64,000 nt of DNA. It comes from Cichorium intybus (taxonomy: Eukaryota > Streptophyta > Magnoliopsida > Asterales > Asteraceae). The stretch spans positions 76,370,166-76,434,165 of the forward strand of contig CM042017.1 of NCBI GenBank assembly GCA_023525715.1, given 5' to 3'. The stretch's first letter is position 1, and the number at the start of each line of letters is the position of its first letter. The notes under the pieces were generated by a model. The model made no database searches. It had not been told where the DNA came from and saw only the letters and a program-made list of their open reading frames with translations. Position numbers and translations under genes: made by a program. Positions 11,276-21,701 of the stretch are shown in pieces.

Positions 11276-11614
11276 TGTTAGGATCGAGACACTTAGCATA
11301 CGAACACGAAACTCACACACTCAGCTCACAAATTAAGAACACAAGGATTTTACGTGGTTCGGATTCGGTGTCAATCCTACATCCACGGGCACAACTAGAT
11401 TTTATTTGAATGAGGAGATTACAAGAGATACACACTCAATCTTTGCATGTATTGTGTGTTGTGGTGCATGTTGTTCTTCAACTAATGACCTATTTATACA
11501 TGTAAGAAGTTAATGTGAAATGAAGAACATTGAATGAGGCTACCAAACTTATTAGGCTACCAACCATTCACCAACCTTTGAATAAATCTTCAAAATATTC
11601 ACATTCACCTAACA
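11276..11614 (-). repeat. 5' LTR of the short copia element
   Basis: It is 339 bp, TGTTAGG...CCTAACA. It contains a minus-strand TATA box in CCTATTTATACAT at 11498-11491, so transcription would run leftwards into the gag frame. One difference from the other LTR was found. Confidence 0.93.
11491..11498 (-). promoter_or_regulatory. TATA box of the short copia 5' LTR
   Basis: TATAAATA on the minus strand, about 220 bp upstream of the LTR end that joins the primer site. It is a typical position for an LTR core promoter. Confidence 0.6.
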
Positions 11615-11619
11615 TCATA

Positions 11620-12580
11620 CAGATGAGATGTCTTGAAACAAAATTTTCTTAGTTTGCTAGCAAAAGAAATGACCTAAAACTTGCAAAAAAAATATTATAT
11701 TAGCAATTTCACATATGACATTTACTAGATAATTTTTTTGCTAAGAAATTATATTTTTGCTTATCCAATTGAGAAATGTCATTTCTAGACAAAAAACGTC
11801 GTCTAAAAAAAGCCGTTTTCATAGATGACATCAGCATAAATGTGGTTTCCCAGACCAACCAATTTTGCCGAGAAACAACATTTTTATAAATATCATTGGC
11901 GAAAATATCATCTCTTCACAAAAAAATGGAATTAAAAATTGTCATTTTCGCGGATAACATATGTGAAAATCTGATTTCTCAATTAAATTTTTGCTGAGCA
12001 ATGACATTTTCCTTAATATCATTTGCAAAAATGTTAGTTCACATCTTAAAAAGTGGAAATTGAAACGAGAAAGAATGACGTGAAATTAAATTGACAATAC
12101 TTTAAACAATAGAATTTGAAACAAGAACGGTCTTCACAAGTAATATTGACAACTATATGGATGAGGATGTGTTTTTCAGAGAAATCTCACGTTTTATTTT
12201 TTGATAAAATAAAAAAAATAAAGTTTTAATCCACGATCTTTTTTGATGGATCCTTAAAAATCACGAGTATTTTAGTGATTTTCTTAATTTTGATTATTTC
12301 TCTTGAAATTTATAAATGAAATAAACTTTCAATTTTTTTTTCTTGCCATGGTTGAATCGAGCATTCGGATCAAAATGGCAACTTTCTTAAAATTTTCATT
12401 TACAACCCCAAACCAGAGATTTCGCTTGACGGAGTTTCGCACACAGTAGAAATCACCGAATGGGCCTTTCTCAAAACCCTGCGTCTGGGCATTTGTAATT
12501 CTACCGTCCTACAGAGCCACAGGGTTTATAGCGGTAGATTTCGTCTGCGTCAGGAAATAAACAAACCAATACGCTAATAG
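11620..12580. other. AT-rich upstream region of the 13-exon gene
   Basis: The first part (11620-12100) has many short dispersed words such as GACATTT and its complement, suggesting old transposon debris without clear ends. From about 12400 base composition becomes gene-like and leads into the presumed 5' untranslated region. No convincing TATA box was chosen. Confidence 0.4.
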
Positions 12581-13530
12581 ATGGAACAATTAAAGGAGCT
12601 TGAACAAGTGCAAAACATAATGTTGATGATCCAATCAGCTGGCGCGATTGGTTCTTCCAACAACAACAATGCTGACTCGAACCGTTTCCTTGCTAATTTC
12701 ATCCTCTTCGTGGTAATTTTCCTTTAACTTTGAAGCACTTATATGCTAACTGTAATTGAAAATTGAAGTTGAGATAATTTCGGTACTTGAAAACTGCTGG
12801 AAATTGACGTTATCGTGTTATTGTTGATTGTGTTACAAAGTTCTAGGAAACGATTCAGCTTCGGTGATAACCTGTTTTGTTTTTCGTTTGATTTATTATT
12901 CATGATTTTTTATGAATTCCTTGACCTTGCCATTGATGAAGCTCAAGGAATATTTGGAAGTAGCCAAGTAGGACATAATGTGAATTTGGTATAGTGATTG
13001 GGGTAATTGTAATGTCAAAAGACTATGATTCCTTATTCCAATTCAACAATGCATGAAGCCATGAATAGCTCCTATCAGATTAAGGCTAATGATGTAAAAC
13101 ACCAATATAAGCAACATTAGTTTCATTGTTAGGAGATGATTAATGATGTAAAACACCAACCAAATATCTGAAATGTCCAGTTTAGTTTCTCACAGTTTTT
13201 TTTTACTGTTAAAATCAATCAACTTTCCTACTCAGTTTCTCTTATGTAGAAGTTACATCCTCAACTGGTTAATGCCTAAGTGGATACTAATTAGGTGACA
13301 TGGACGCCACATGGAACTTTATTTTCATTTTTAATTAGGGTTAATGTTGTAAATGACTAACCAAACTATACGAAATATTCACATTAGTTATTTTCCTTAA
13401 TATATCTATAACCTAAAAGAAATTCTGACCTTTTATTGGTTTATAAATGTGATGTTGAAGATGCAACCATGTGGTGAACTAGATATGAATCAAAAGTGCA
13501 AATTGATCTCTGATCATTTCCCAAAGGTTA

Positions 13531-13620
<90 letters not shown>

Positions 13621-16600
13621 TCTGAATTTCTTCCAATTTAGTAATTCTAGATGATGCATTAAATGTACTTATGGTATTTTAATCTACAGATTTCTTCTGC
13701 ATTTGTTAAGGAACCATTACAGCAGCTTTGTGACAAAGGTCTGGTTTTTCAATACAATATTTTATATGATTGTAATCTTGTCTTTCCATTTTCCAAAATA
13801 CATTCTTTTTCTTTTTTAATTTCCAATATGATTTTATTGATATAACAAAGTAATAAATTGGTGGTTTGTCTATAGGAGAAAATAAAGATTCTCTATCAAA
13901 CCATTGTGATGATGTGGCAATGGTTACACTTGATTCAATGCAACGAGCAAATTCTACTTTACAAGATTTTGTAAGAAATAAGTCATGACCTATTTTCATT
14001 TGAATTTGCATGTATCAACAACTATAGTATTCTAATAAGTTTTATTGGCATGTGAGTAAACAGTGCAGATCTTATTTTATGTTTCATGAAATGGATGCTA
14101 ATAGTGCAGAATCAGTATTTAGATACCTACCACTGCTTTCCTTCACAGAGAGTTACATTTATCAGGTATCCTACCCTAAAAGAATGAATTTAATTTTTTA
14201 TTATAATTCTGGAAATCCTTCATTTCATCACAGATTTACCTTAATATATATGCATTTTACTCAATATATGACATTGTGAATATTAGAAAGAATTTTGGAG
14301 CTAATACTCTTGTCTCTTATCACAAATTGTTTCATGACAATGTAAATAATAGATCAGATGGACAATATTTGCTAAAATGTTAATTATTTTTAGAGCAAAT
14401 TACATTTTAGAGTAAATTACAGTTTTGGTCCTTGTGGTTTACACCAAATTACAGTTTTGGTCCTAGTTTTGAAAATCTTGCATTAGTGGTCCCTGTGGTT
14501 TCCAAGTCTTTCACTTTTGGTCCCTATGGTTTCCAAATCTTTCATTTTTGGTCCATGTGGTTTACACAAATGGTAACAGAGGGAGGGACCAAAAGTGAAA
14601 GATTTGGAAACCATAAGGACCACAAGTGAAAGATTTAGAAACCACAGGGACCAAAACTGTAAGATTTTCAAAACTAGGACCAAAACTGTAATTTGGCATA
14701 AAGCACAGGGACCAAAACTGTAATTTACTCTACATTTTATGTCCTTGTGCTAATTGCTATAGTGATTTGATTTGGATTTGGTTCAAAAAAGAATCTTTTT
14801 GCCTTTTTGGTCCTTATGGTACTTACTTTTTCCCTTTCGGCCCCTCAGTAAACAGAGTCAGTCTCATGTACCAACAAGGTAAATAAATAGTGCCAAAGGA
14901 CCAAAATGGAAAAAAGATACCTTTTTTTCCCTTTTGGTCCCCATGGTTCTATTGTTTAACCCTTTTCAACCTTACATAAATGTAGCCAGTCTTAGGGACC
15001 AAAAGGGTTAAAAGTAGTATTGTAGGGACTAAAAAGGAAAAAGATTCCTCATTTGACCAAATCCAAAAATATCACTATAGATCAGAGATGAAAAATGTAA
15101 TACACTATTGTTTTTAACACCACATTTCAAAATTCTTTAACATGAGTGCTTTCTGATTTTGTACAGCTGGACACCATAAATGAGAAACTACTACAACTTC
15201 CATTTGGTGACAAGAAACCAGATTGGGAACTAAGATTTATAAACTCTTTCAAAACCGACATGTTCAGACCACTTTCTACTCTTTTAGAAAGCTACGGGAT
15301 ATTTACTGATAGGTTAAAAACATCTTTATTCTATTTCCCATTTCATTGGAATGTGTGATTGCATTCCTTTATTTGTTGTCTAAATATGTTGTAACACTTT
15401 CAGGATAAGAAATGAGTTGAAATGTGGTGAAGAATACTGGGCTCTCGAAAGAAAGCTTTGTTCGAGCAAGCAAGAGGTATTACAACATGTTTGAATTACT
15501 GATTCCGACGGAATCGGAATTCAAGATTCCATTCCGTGGTGTGGTTGGTTGCCAGATAGACGGAATTTAATTCCATTGGAATCTTTCAAATTATATGTTT
15601 GATGGGTTTCATCATTCCTAGGGAATGTTGGAAGGATTTCAATTCCGTTTATTCCTTTTATATTGAAATACCACAATAGCCTTGTTATATAATGGGCAAA
15701 TTCCAGAAAAGACACTAAAGTTTTCAAAAAATTTCGATTTTGACACTGTTTTTTTTCTAATTTAAGTCACTATGTTTTCAATTTTCACACTTGGGTGCCA
15801 TGTCAGCATGCCACGTCAGCATTGCATCATCAAAGACTGAACACGTCATCATGCCACGTCAGCTGGCTACCGGTCAAATGGTCAAAATTGAAACAAAATT
15901 GAAAACATAGTGACTTATTTGGAAAAACTTGAAAACATAGTGATTTAATAGAAAAAAATAACAGTGTCAAAATCGAATTTTTTTGAAAACTTAGTGTCTT
16001 TTTTGGAATTTGCCCTTATATAAATCCAATAAACAAATAAAATTTGAACATCGTTTTTTTTTTAATTATTTGATTTTAATTTCATGACTGATTATTCTTA
16101 TTTCTTCCAAAAACATTCTACAAATCAAACGCCTTTTCTTCAATCTGTAAATAGCAGATATTTAATAATTTATGACACAGATTCAAGTTGAAGATGTTAT
16201 GAGAGCAATTCATTTGAAGTCCTTTGACTATCGAGTGCTGAATCTACTCTTGTACCAGTTGAATGGCAAAGAGGTAAATAAATTGGTAATAAGTTTTGTT
16301 ACATAATTCTAAAATACATGCATCTTTTGGACGAATTATAAAGTGTTTGTTTGCTTTTGGAATCCGTATAAATCAAAAAGTTGGTTGCATAAATCAGCAT
16401 TTTTTTTTTCAAAAATACTTAATGAGCTTATTTCTATAATATAGGGATAAATGCAAGGATATAAAATTATAAATGTACTTTCTATTTTTTTATATTTATT
16501 TTTTTGGTTTCCTTTGAAGCGATGTGAAGATAAATGAAACACATATGGAATTCCTATCGGTATCAGAATTCCTCGTGGAAGTATCTGACGACTTGTTAGT

Positions 16601-19289
16601 ACTTTACTTATTTAAATCTTTTTTTAAGAGTAAATTACAATTTTGGTCCCTGTGGTTTACACCAAATTACAGTTTTGGTCCTAGTTTTGAAAATCATGCA
16701 CCGATGGTTTCTGTGGTTTCCAAAACTTTCACTTTGGTCCCTGTGGTTTCTAAATTTTTCACTTTTGGTCCCTCCCTATGTTATCGTTTGTGTAAACCAT
16801 AGGGACCAAAGTTGAAATATTTTGAAACCACAGGGACCAAAAGTGAAATATTTGAAAACCACAGGGGCCACAAATGCAAGATTTTTAAAACTAGGACCAA
16901 GACTGTAATTTTGTGTAAACCACAGTGACAAAAACTGTAATTTACTCCTTTTTTAATTTTACTTTAATGTGGGAATATTATATTTTTTATTTCACAAAAA
17001 ACTACCCAACATATTACATTGCTATAATTGGGTAATTTTTTCAAGTGTAATACAATGAAACTAAAGTAGGATGCTGTAATGAACAAAACAATGAAAGTAC
17101 ACTGCTATTTTTGCATTTAACCGGGTTTTGTTTTATCATCTCTGAAACATGTTTTTACTGTACATGAGGAAAATATAAAAAAAGAATGCAACGCGTGATG
17201 TAGGTTTGACTACGAGGTGAGTCCATCTATATCATGTTTTTTTATTCCAATTTTTTTGTAAAGATAATTTTATTATTATTATTATTATTATTATTTTAAA
17301 TAGGAAGATGTAGTGGAGAACAATTTTAATATCCTGCGCATGTTTGTTAGAATACATGGAGTTTCAGCAGCACCAACTTTGCTTGTAAGTTTTCTATTAA
17401 AAATTCAAATTCTTATTTACATAAATCTGTTGTTATCTCAATTACTCAATACACATATAATAAGGGTATATTGGTCTTTTAATAAAGGTGAATTAAATTG
17501 GATTTGGTTCACTGCCGCCAGGAATAGTGAAATCCATCGAACATGGAATTTGAAGGATTCCAACGGAAGTGAATTCCGTCCAATTGGCAACCAAAACTGC
17601 CGGCGGAATGGAATCTTGAATACCAATTCGTTCGAAATCGGCGAACCAAGGTTGATGGATTCTAGTGGAATCCGACGGAATCGGAATTCAAGTTTCATTC
17701 CGTGTTTGTTACCAAATGGACGGAATTTGAAGGATTCCAACGGAACTGAATTCCGTCCAATTGGCAACCAAAACTGCTACTGGAATGGAATCTTGAATTC
17801 CAATTCCTCCGAAATCTACGAACCAAGGTTCATGGATTCTAGTGGAATCCGACGGAATCGGAATTCAAGTTTTTCATTCCGTGTTTGTTGCCAAATGGAC
17901 GGAATTTGAAAGATTCCAACGGAAGTGAATTCTGTCCAATTGGCAACCCAAAATGCCAGTGGAATGGAATCTCGAATTCCAATTCCTTCGAAATCGGCGA
18001 AACAAGGTTCATGGATTCTAGTGGAATCTGACGGAATCGGAATCCAAGTTTCATTCCGTTGCGTGTTTTGTTGCCAAATGGACGGAATTGAATTCCATCT
18101 TTAATGGATTCCACAATTCCTAGGGGTAGGTGGAACCGGAAGGAATTCAATTTCATTCTTGTTTCTTTAAAGACCAAAATACCCTTATCATATATATTGA
18201 AAATAAAAATCAAAAGAAAACTAATTATTGAATCAATTTTTTTTATTGTAAACCAAATGCGCACATTAATTCCCATAGATTCCAATTGCAAACTACATGC
18301 CCCTTAAGATTTTTTTATCATCTAATTATTTTTTATTACATTAAGAAATTTTTACCCTCTTTTGTTGTTCAATTAATTACATCTATTTATATAAAAATTT
18401 CCATTTATTTAACTTAAAAAAGCTCTTTATATGATAGGCAAAATCAATAACAGAGGCCGAAGAGAAGTACAACTACTTGCTAAATACTTTAGATCCTCAG
18501 CTGTCTCTCAAATATCAAAAAAGATGTGAAGAAGCCACCAAAGAAGGTCACAAATCAATTATTTATGCATAATTTACACAAAAAATATTCACTTACTACA
18601 CTTGATTTATATAAACGGGATATATTCAGAAAAGTCCTTCTATTTTGATCCTATATTAGATCAAGCCCGAATTGTTTTTTTTTTATTAAATTAAGCCCCT
18701 AATATTTTGTTAAATGTTTGCAATTTTAGATATATATAAAAAGGAAATGTTCATTAAAGTCCTTACATTTTGACACTTTTAACAATTTAGATTTGAATTT
18801 TCAGTTTTTATTCAATTAAGTCCTTATATTTTGACCCTATACATCATTGGTTGTAAAAATATAAAAACGGTATCACCAACTACTATCCAAAATCGTTAAG
18901 ATTTAACAAAATGTTGGGGATTAATTGAATAAAAAAAAAACAATTAGGGTTTAATCGAATATAGGATCAAAATATAAAGACTTTTCTGAATATATCCCTA
19001 TATAAATTGGTAAAAATTGTGAAAGATTTGTTCTTATGTTCGTTAAACAAATGAAACATTATTGCATAAATAAGTATTTAACCACTTTTTTGTATCAATT
19101 GGGAAAAATGATATGTTATTGTATAAAAAAGTATTTAACTTTATATATTTATGTAAGTAAATTATGTAAATGTTTTCAGGTGGGAAGGTATTTGGTCCTC
19201 CTCTTGGGACATGGAGTATACCACCTATTATCGAAGATGAAGATTTATATAGATATCAAGTCTCAAAAACTAGGTCACCAGCTAATTAA
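12581..19289 (+). CDS. Thirteen-exon gene, plant protein of unknown function (377 aa)
   Basis: Exons read by eye: 12581-12712, 13461-13526, 13690-13738, 13876-13970, 14064-14165, 15167-15312, 15404-15476, 16181-16273, 16530-16594, 17204-17216, 17304-17384, 18438-18546, 19180-19289. All introns are GT-AG, phases agree throughout, and the joined frame has 377 codons with no stop before TAA. The product begins MEQLKELEQVQNIM and ends with KTRSPAN. Readable segments include DFCRSYFMFHEMDAN, EEYWALERKLC, LKSFDYRVLNLLLYQL, EFLSVSEFLVEVSDDLFDYE, NFNILRMFVRIHG and GPPLGTWSIPP. It looks soluble and mostly helical, with no signal peptide, membrane segment or catalytic motif I recognise. The segments feel like a conserved land-plant single-copy protein, but I cannot name the family, so no function is given. 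Exon 10 is a 13-nt microexon (GTTTGACTACGAG). Introns 5, 7, 9 and 12 hold foldback MITEs, and intron 11 a tandem repeat. Weakest calls: exon 1/2 boundaries and the exon 9 acceptor. Confidence 0.85.
13534..13611. repeat. (AT)n microsatellite in intron 2
   Basis: An uninterrupted AT dinucleotide run of about 78 bp begins eight bases after the exon 2 donor. Confidence 0.97.
14409..14730. mobile_element. Foldback MITE in intron 5
   Basis: Long inverted arms start AGAGTAAATTAC and end GTAATTTACTC, both rich in TTTTGGTCC / GGACCAAAA words. An 8-bp direct repeat TACATTTT flanks it (14401-14408, 14731-14738). The same family is at 16628-16947 in intron 9. It has no coding capacity. Confidence 0.85.
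14780..15045. repeat. Decayed foldback repeats in intron 5
   Basis: Two pairs of inverted words of the CCTTTTTGGTCC / GGACCAAAA and CCCTTTTGGTCC / GGGACCAAAAGG type lie in tandem. They look like a relative of the adjacent MITE, but clean ends and target duplications were not found. Confidence 0.5.
15505..15665. repeat. Tourist-like MITE fragment in intron 7
   Basis: It shares words such as GACGGAATCGGAATTCAAG and TTCCATTCCGTG with the tandem array of intron 11 and with the family of the MITE at 30810. Ends are unclear. Confidence 0.5.
15694..16015. mobile_element. Foldback MITE in intron 7, Mutator-like target duplication
   Basis: Arms run GGGCAAATTCC...GGAATTTGCCC, with the inner words GACACTAAAGTTTTCAAAAA and its complement. 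The flanks TTATATAAT (15685-15693) and TTATATAAA (16016-16024) match at 8 of 9 positions, which fits a 9-bp MULE-type duplication. Confidence 0.8.
16628..16947. mobile_element. Foldback MITE in intron 9
   Basis: Same family as 14409-14730: it starts GAGTAAATTAC and ends GTAATTTACTC, with TTTTGGTCC arms. A T-rich direct repeat ending in TTTTTTAA flanks it approximately. Confidence 0.8.
17204..17216 (+). other. 13-nt microexon (exon 10 of the 13-exon gene)
   Basis: GTTTGACTACGAG lies between TAG and GTGAGT. It completes a split Leu codon and encodes Phe-Asp-Tyr-Glu, keeping the frame between exons 9 and 11. Skipping it would shift the frame. Confidence 0.75.
17500..18080. repeat. About 178-bp tandem repeat in intron 11, about three copies
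   Basis: The anchor TTGGCAACC starts at 17584, 17761 and 17940, giving periods of 177 and 179 bp. The unit is rich in GGAATTC and CCGACGGAATCGG words and resembles the MITE fragment at 15505-15665. It seems to be a tandemly amplified MITE. Confidence 0.85.
18617..18998. mobile_element. Foldback MITE in intron 12
   Basis: Arms begin GGGATATATTCAGAAAAG and end CTTTTCTGAATATATCCC. The flanks TATATAAAC (18608-18616) and TATATAAAT (18999-19007) agree at 8 of 9 positions. It shares the GGG end and the 9-bp duplication with the element at 15694. Confidence 0.85.
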
Positions 19290-19484
19290 ATCAAAGAACT
19301 TTATTCATTTTAATAGATATAATTGTATCAATGCGTTAGTTTAGTGCTAAAAATGTTCAAAAATAATTTTGTTATACGTTTAAGATCAGATACTTGTTTA
19401 ATCAAATATTAGATGTGTTTGATGCGATGTCATATAACATATTAAATATATTTATATGAAACTTATATTATGACGAAACTTCAT
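19290..19484 (+). other. 3' flank of the 13-exon gene
   Basis: AT-rich sequence downstream of the stop codon, presumably the 3' untranslated region and terminator. No canonical polyadenylation hexamer stood out. Confidence 0.4.
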
Positions 19485-20455
19485 AAATAGTCAATGTGGT
19501 TTCATAGGATATCAAGTTTTGTCCTTAACTTTTAAAAATTTCAAGTGCAGTCCTTGTGGTTTGAAAACTTTTTTTATAAATGTTTTTTCTGTCAATTTTT
19601 GGTCGTTGGTATATAACGGATGATGCCAAAAATGATATTTTCCATAATAGGAACCATTTATGAATATTACTCTTTTAATTTTTTTCTTTTATCTTTTTAT
19701 AACATTTTCTTTAATAATATTGTATTAAAATAAAAAACCCAACCTGTCACCTCTTCCGACCCATCCTCCGGTTCTCTCTCCCTCTCACACAAACACACAC
19801 ACATATACAGACATGTACAAAGGTGCTAACTGAAGATTGCAAGTTATAACATGTGATGCTAAATTCTAGACCAAATCCAAACGAATGAGACCACATGGAC
19901 CAACTCTACGAACAAATATAAACCACAATGATAGATTTCCTTTTTCTTTTTTTACTGATTTTTCTTTTTAAGAGACCATTTATGTGTGTGATTGTGTATT
20001 AAAATAAAAGACCCCAACCCATCCCCCATCCCACCCACCATAGGGAAACATTGTGTACCCTCCATTTCTTTATGTGTGATTGTGTGTGTATAAGAGAGAG
20101 GGAGAGAGAGAGAGATTCTTTATGTGTGATTGTGTGTGTATAAGAGAGAGAGAGAGAGTGTGTGTGTGTGTGAAGGTAGGTGGGAAGGGGGAGGGGATGG
20201 GTTGGTTTTTTTATTTTAGTAAAAAATAATTAAAAAATGTATTAAAAAGAAAAACGGAAAAAACTAAAAGAGTAATATTCGTAAATGGTCCTGTTATGGA
20301 AAATACCAATTTGCCTTCATACGTTATGTACTTAACGGCCAAAAATTGACGGATGTATCATTTATAAAAAAATTTCAATCCACAGAGACTATGCTTAAAG
20401 TTTTTAAAAGTTAGGTATGAAACTTAATATTCTGTGAAACCACATATATAATCAA
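19485..20455. mobile_element. Large foldback element, about 970 bp
   Basis: The left arm (ATGTGGTTTCATAGGATAT..., about 19493) is inverted at the right end (...ATTCTGTGAAACCACAT, about 20429-20446). The inner words AACTTTTAAAAATTT, GTATATAACG and TTTTTCTTTT also recur inverted. The centre holds GAGAGA and TGTGTG simple repeats, with a duplicated TTCTTTATGTGTGATTGTG. It is non-coding. Exact ends and target duplication are uncertain. Confidence 0.65.
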
Positions 20456-21108
20456 GATAATATTTTAAACTAAAATTAGTTTTATTTGTACATTTATCGT
20501 TTTCGACCATTCAAAAAGTTTAGCATCACATATTATAAATGTACTTCCGCGATGAATCCGTATAGGCATGCCTCCAAATTCCACCTCAGAAATATTCGGA
20601 GACCAAAATTTGCTATAAGCATGTTGGTGATTGGCGTTGACCTTCTTACCGAGCAAACATCTCTCCACATATCCAGGCACATCTCCTTTCCTGCCAGATC
20701 ACCAATAATCCTCTCAAATATCATACACATCCATGTCACCCCCTGGCGAATGAAAAAACTGACACGAACGCAAAGAGCCTCGCCCGTCTTCAATATCCAA
20801 AATCGACCAAAATGAGTTAGCCAACCTCTGCTAACCACCCCCATATCGTCACTTGCTCGAACTATCTCACTTTAAGGTGTTCCCTTTCACAGCTTCCTAT
20901 CTAAACCCTCGAATAAAATCCGATCCGCCAGGCCTTCGGGTCGCCCCGATCCGCTTCATTCCTACCAGCTAAGCAGCCATCAGCGAAACTATGGTAGTCT
21001 TCACCTCCAACTAATTTGGGACCTATGAATGTGGAGAAGTCCACCAGCATCCCCCGTCCCACTGGACAACCTATGGGTACTAAACCTCAGCACTCGTATA
21101 ACCATTAT
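20456..21108. other. Unassigned region left of the hAT MITE
   Basis: A 103-codon open frame lies on the minus strand (20844-20533), but it shows no motif I recognise and no gene-like context. The last 8 bases (21101-21108) are the target duplication of the MITE. It may belong to the same gypsy-like region as 21702-24634. Confidence 0.35.
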
Positions 21109-21693
21109 TAGGGCTGTGTATGGGGCGGTTTGGTTCGGTTATCGACCAAAACCGAACCATAACCATTATGATCGGTTAATGTATTTTAGTAGCCGTTGGT
21201 TATGGTTAATATTGGTTGTGGTTAATGGTTTTTATCGGTTAATGGTTTTGGTTAATGGTTAATATCGGTTAACCAAAACAAACAAAAATGATATAAAAAT
21301 TGAAAGTTCATTATATAAAAAGTGAAAAATAAGAAAGTACATTGATTTAATAAGTGAAATTTAGACACACCTTCATCCGTCTTCCCTCCCAAAGACTCAT
21401 TTACGTTTTCTAATTTTTAGTATTATATATATTTTTTAAATAACTCAATTAGACTTGGATTTTATTATTTATATTCTATAATTTAAAATTTAAAATATAA
21501 TTACATATAAATATATCGGTTCGGTTATATATTGGTTCGGTTATCTTATAAAACAAAAACCGAACCGCTTCTTATCGGTTAGCAAAAAATACAAACCGAA
21601 CCATCGGTTTTTGAAACGGTTCGGTTATTATGGTTCGGTTATATCGGTTAATTCGGTTTTGGTTCGGTTTTTCGGTTTTTGTGCTCACCCCTA
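21109..21693. mobile_element. hAT-type MITE with 8-bp target duplication
   Basis: The ends are TAGGGCTGTG and the complement of TAGGGGTGAG. Perfect 8-bp duplications ACCATTAT lie at 21101-21108 and 21694-21701. The interior is built from GGTTCGGTTAT / ATAACCGAACC words and is otherwise AT-rich. No transposase is encoded. Confidence 0.92.
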
Positions 21694-21701
21694 ACCATTA
21701 T

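Larger units (their letters stand above)
8735..11614 (-). mobile_element. Complete short non-autonomous Ty1/copia element (GAG-protease only)
   Basis: The element is 2880 bp, flanked by 5-bp target duplications TCATA (8730-8734 and 11615-11619). It has two 339-bp LTRs differing at one position that I could find, a primer site next to the right LTR and a polypurine tract next to the left one. The one coding region (10748-9201) covers GAG, a CCHC knuckle, an aspartic protease and a pre-integrase-like region. Integrase, reverse transcriptase and RNase H are missing, so it must borrow them from another copia element. The near-identical LTRs indicate recent insertion. Confidence 0.92.

Noticed and set aside
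20533..20844. A 103-codon minus-strand gene
   Set aside because: No recognisable motif, no splice or promoter context, and it lies in repeat-rich DNA.
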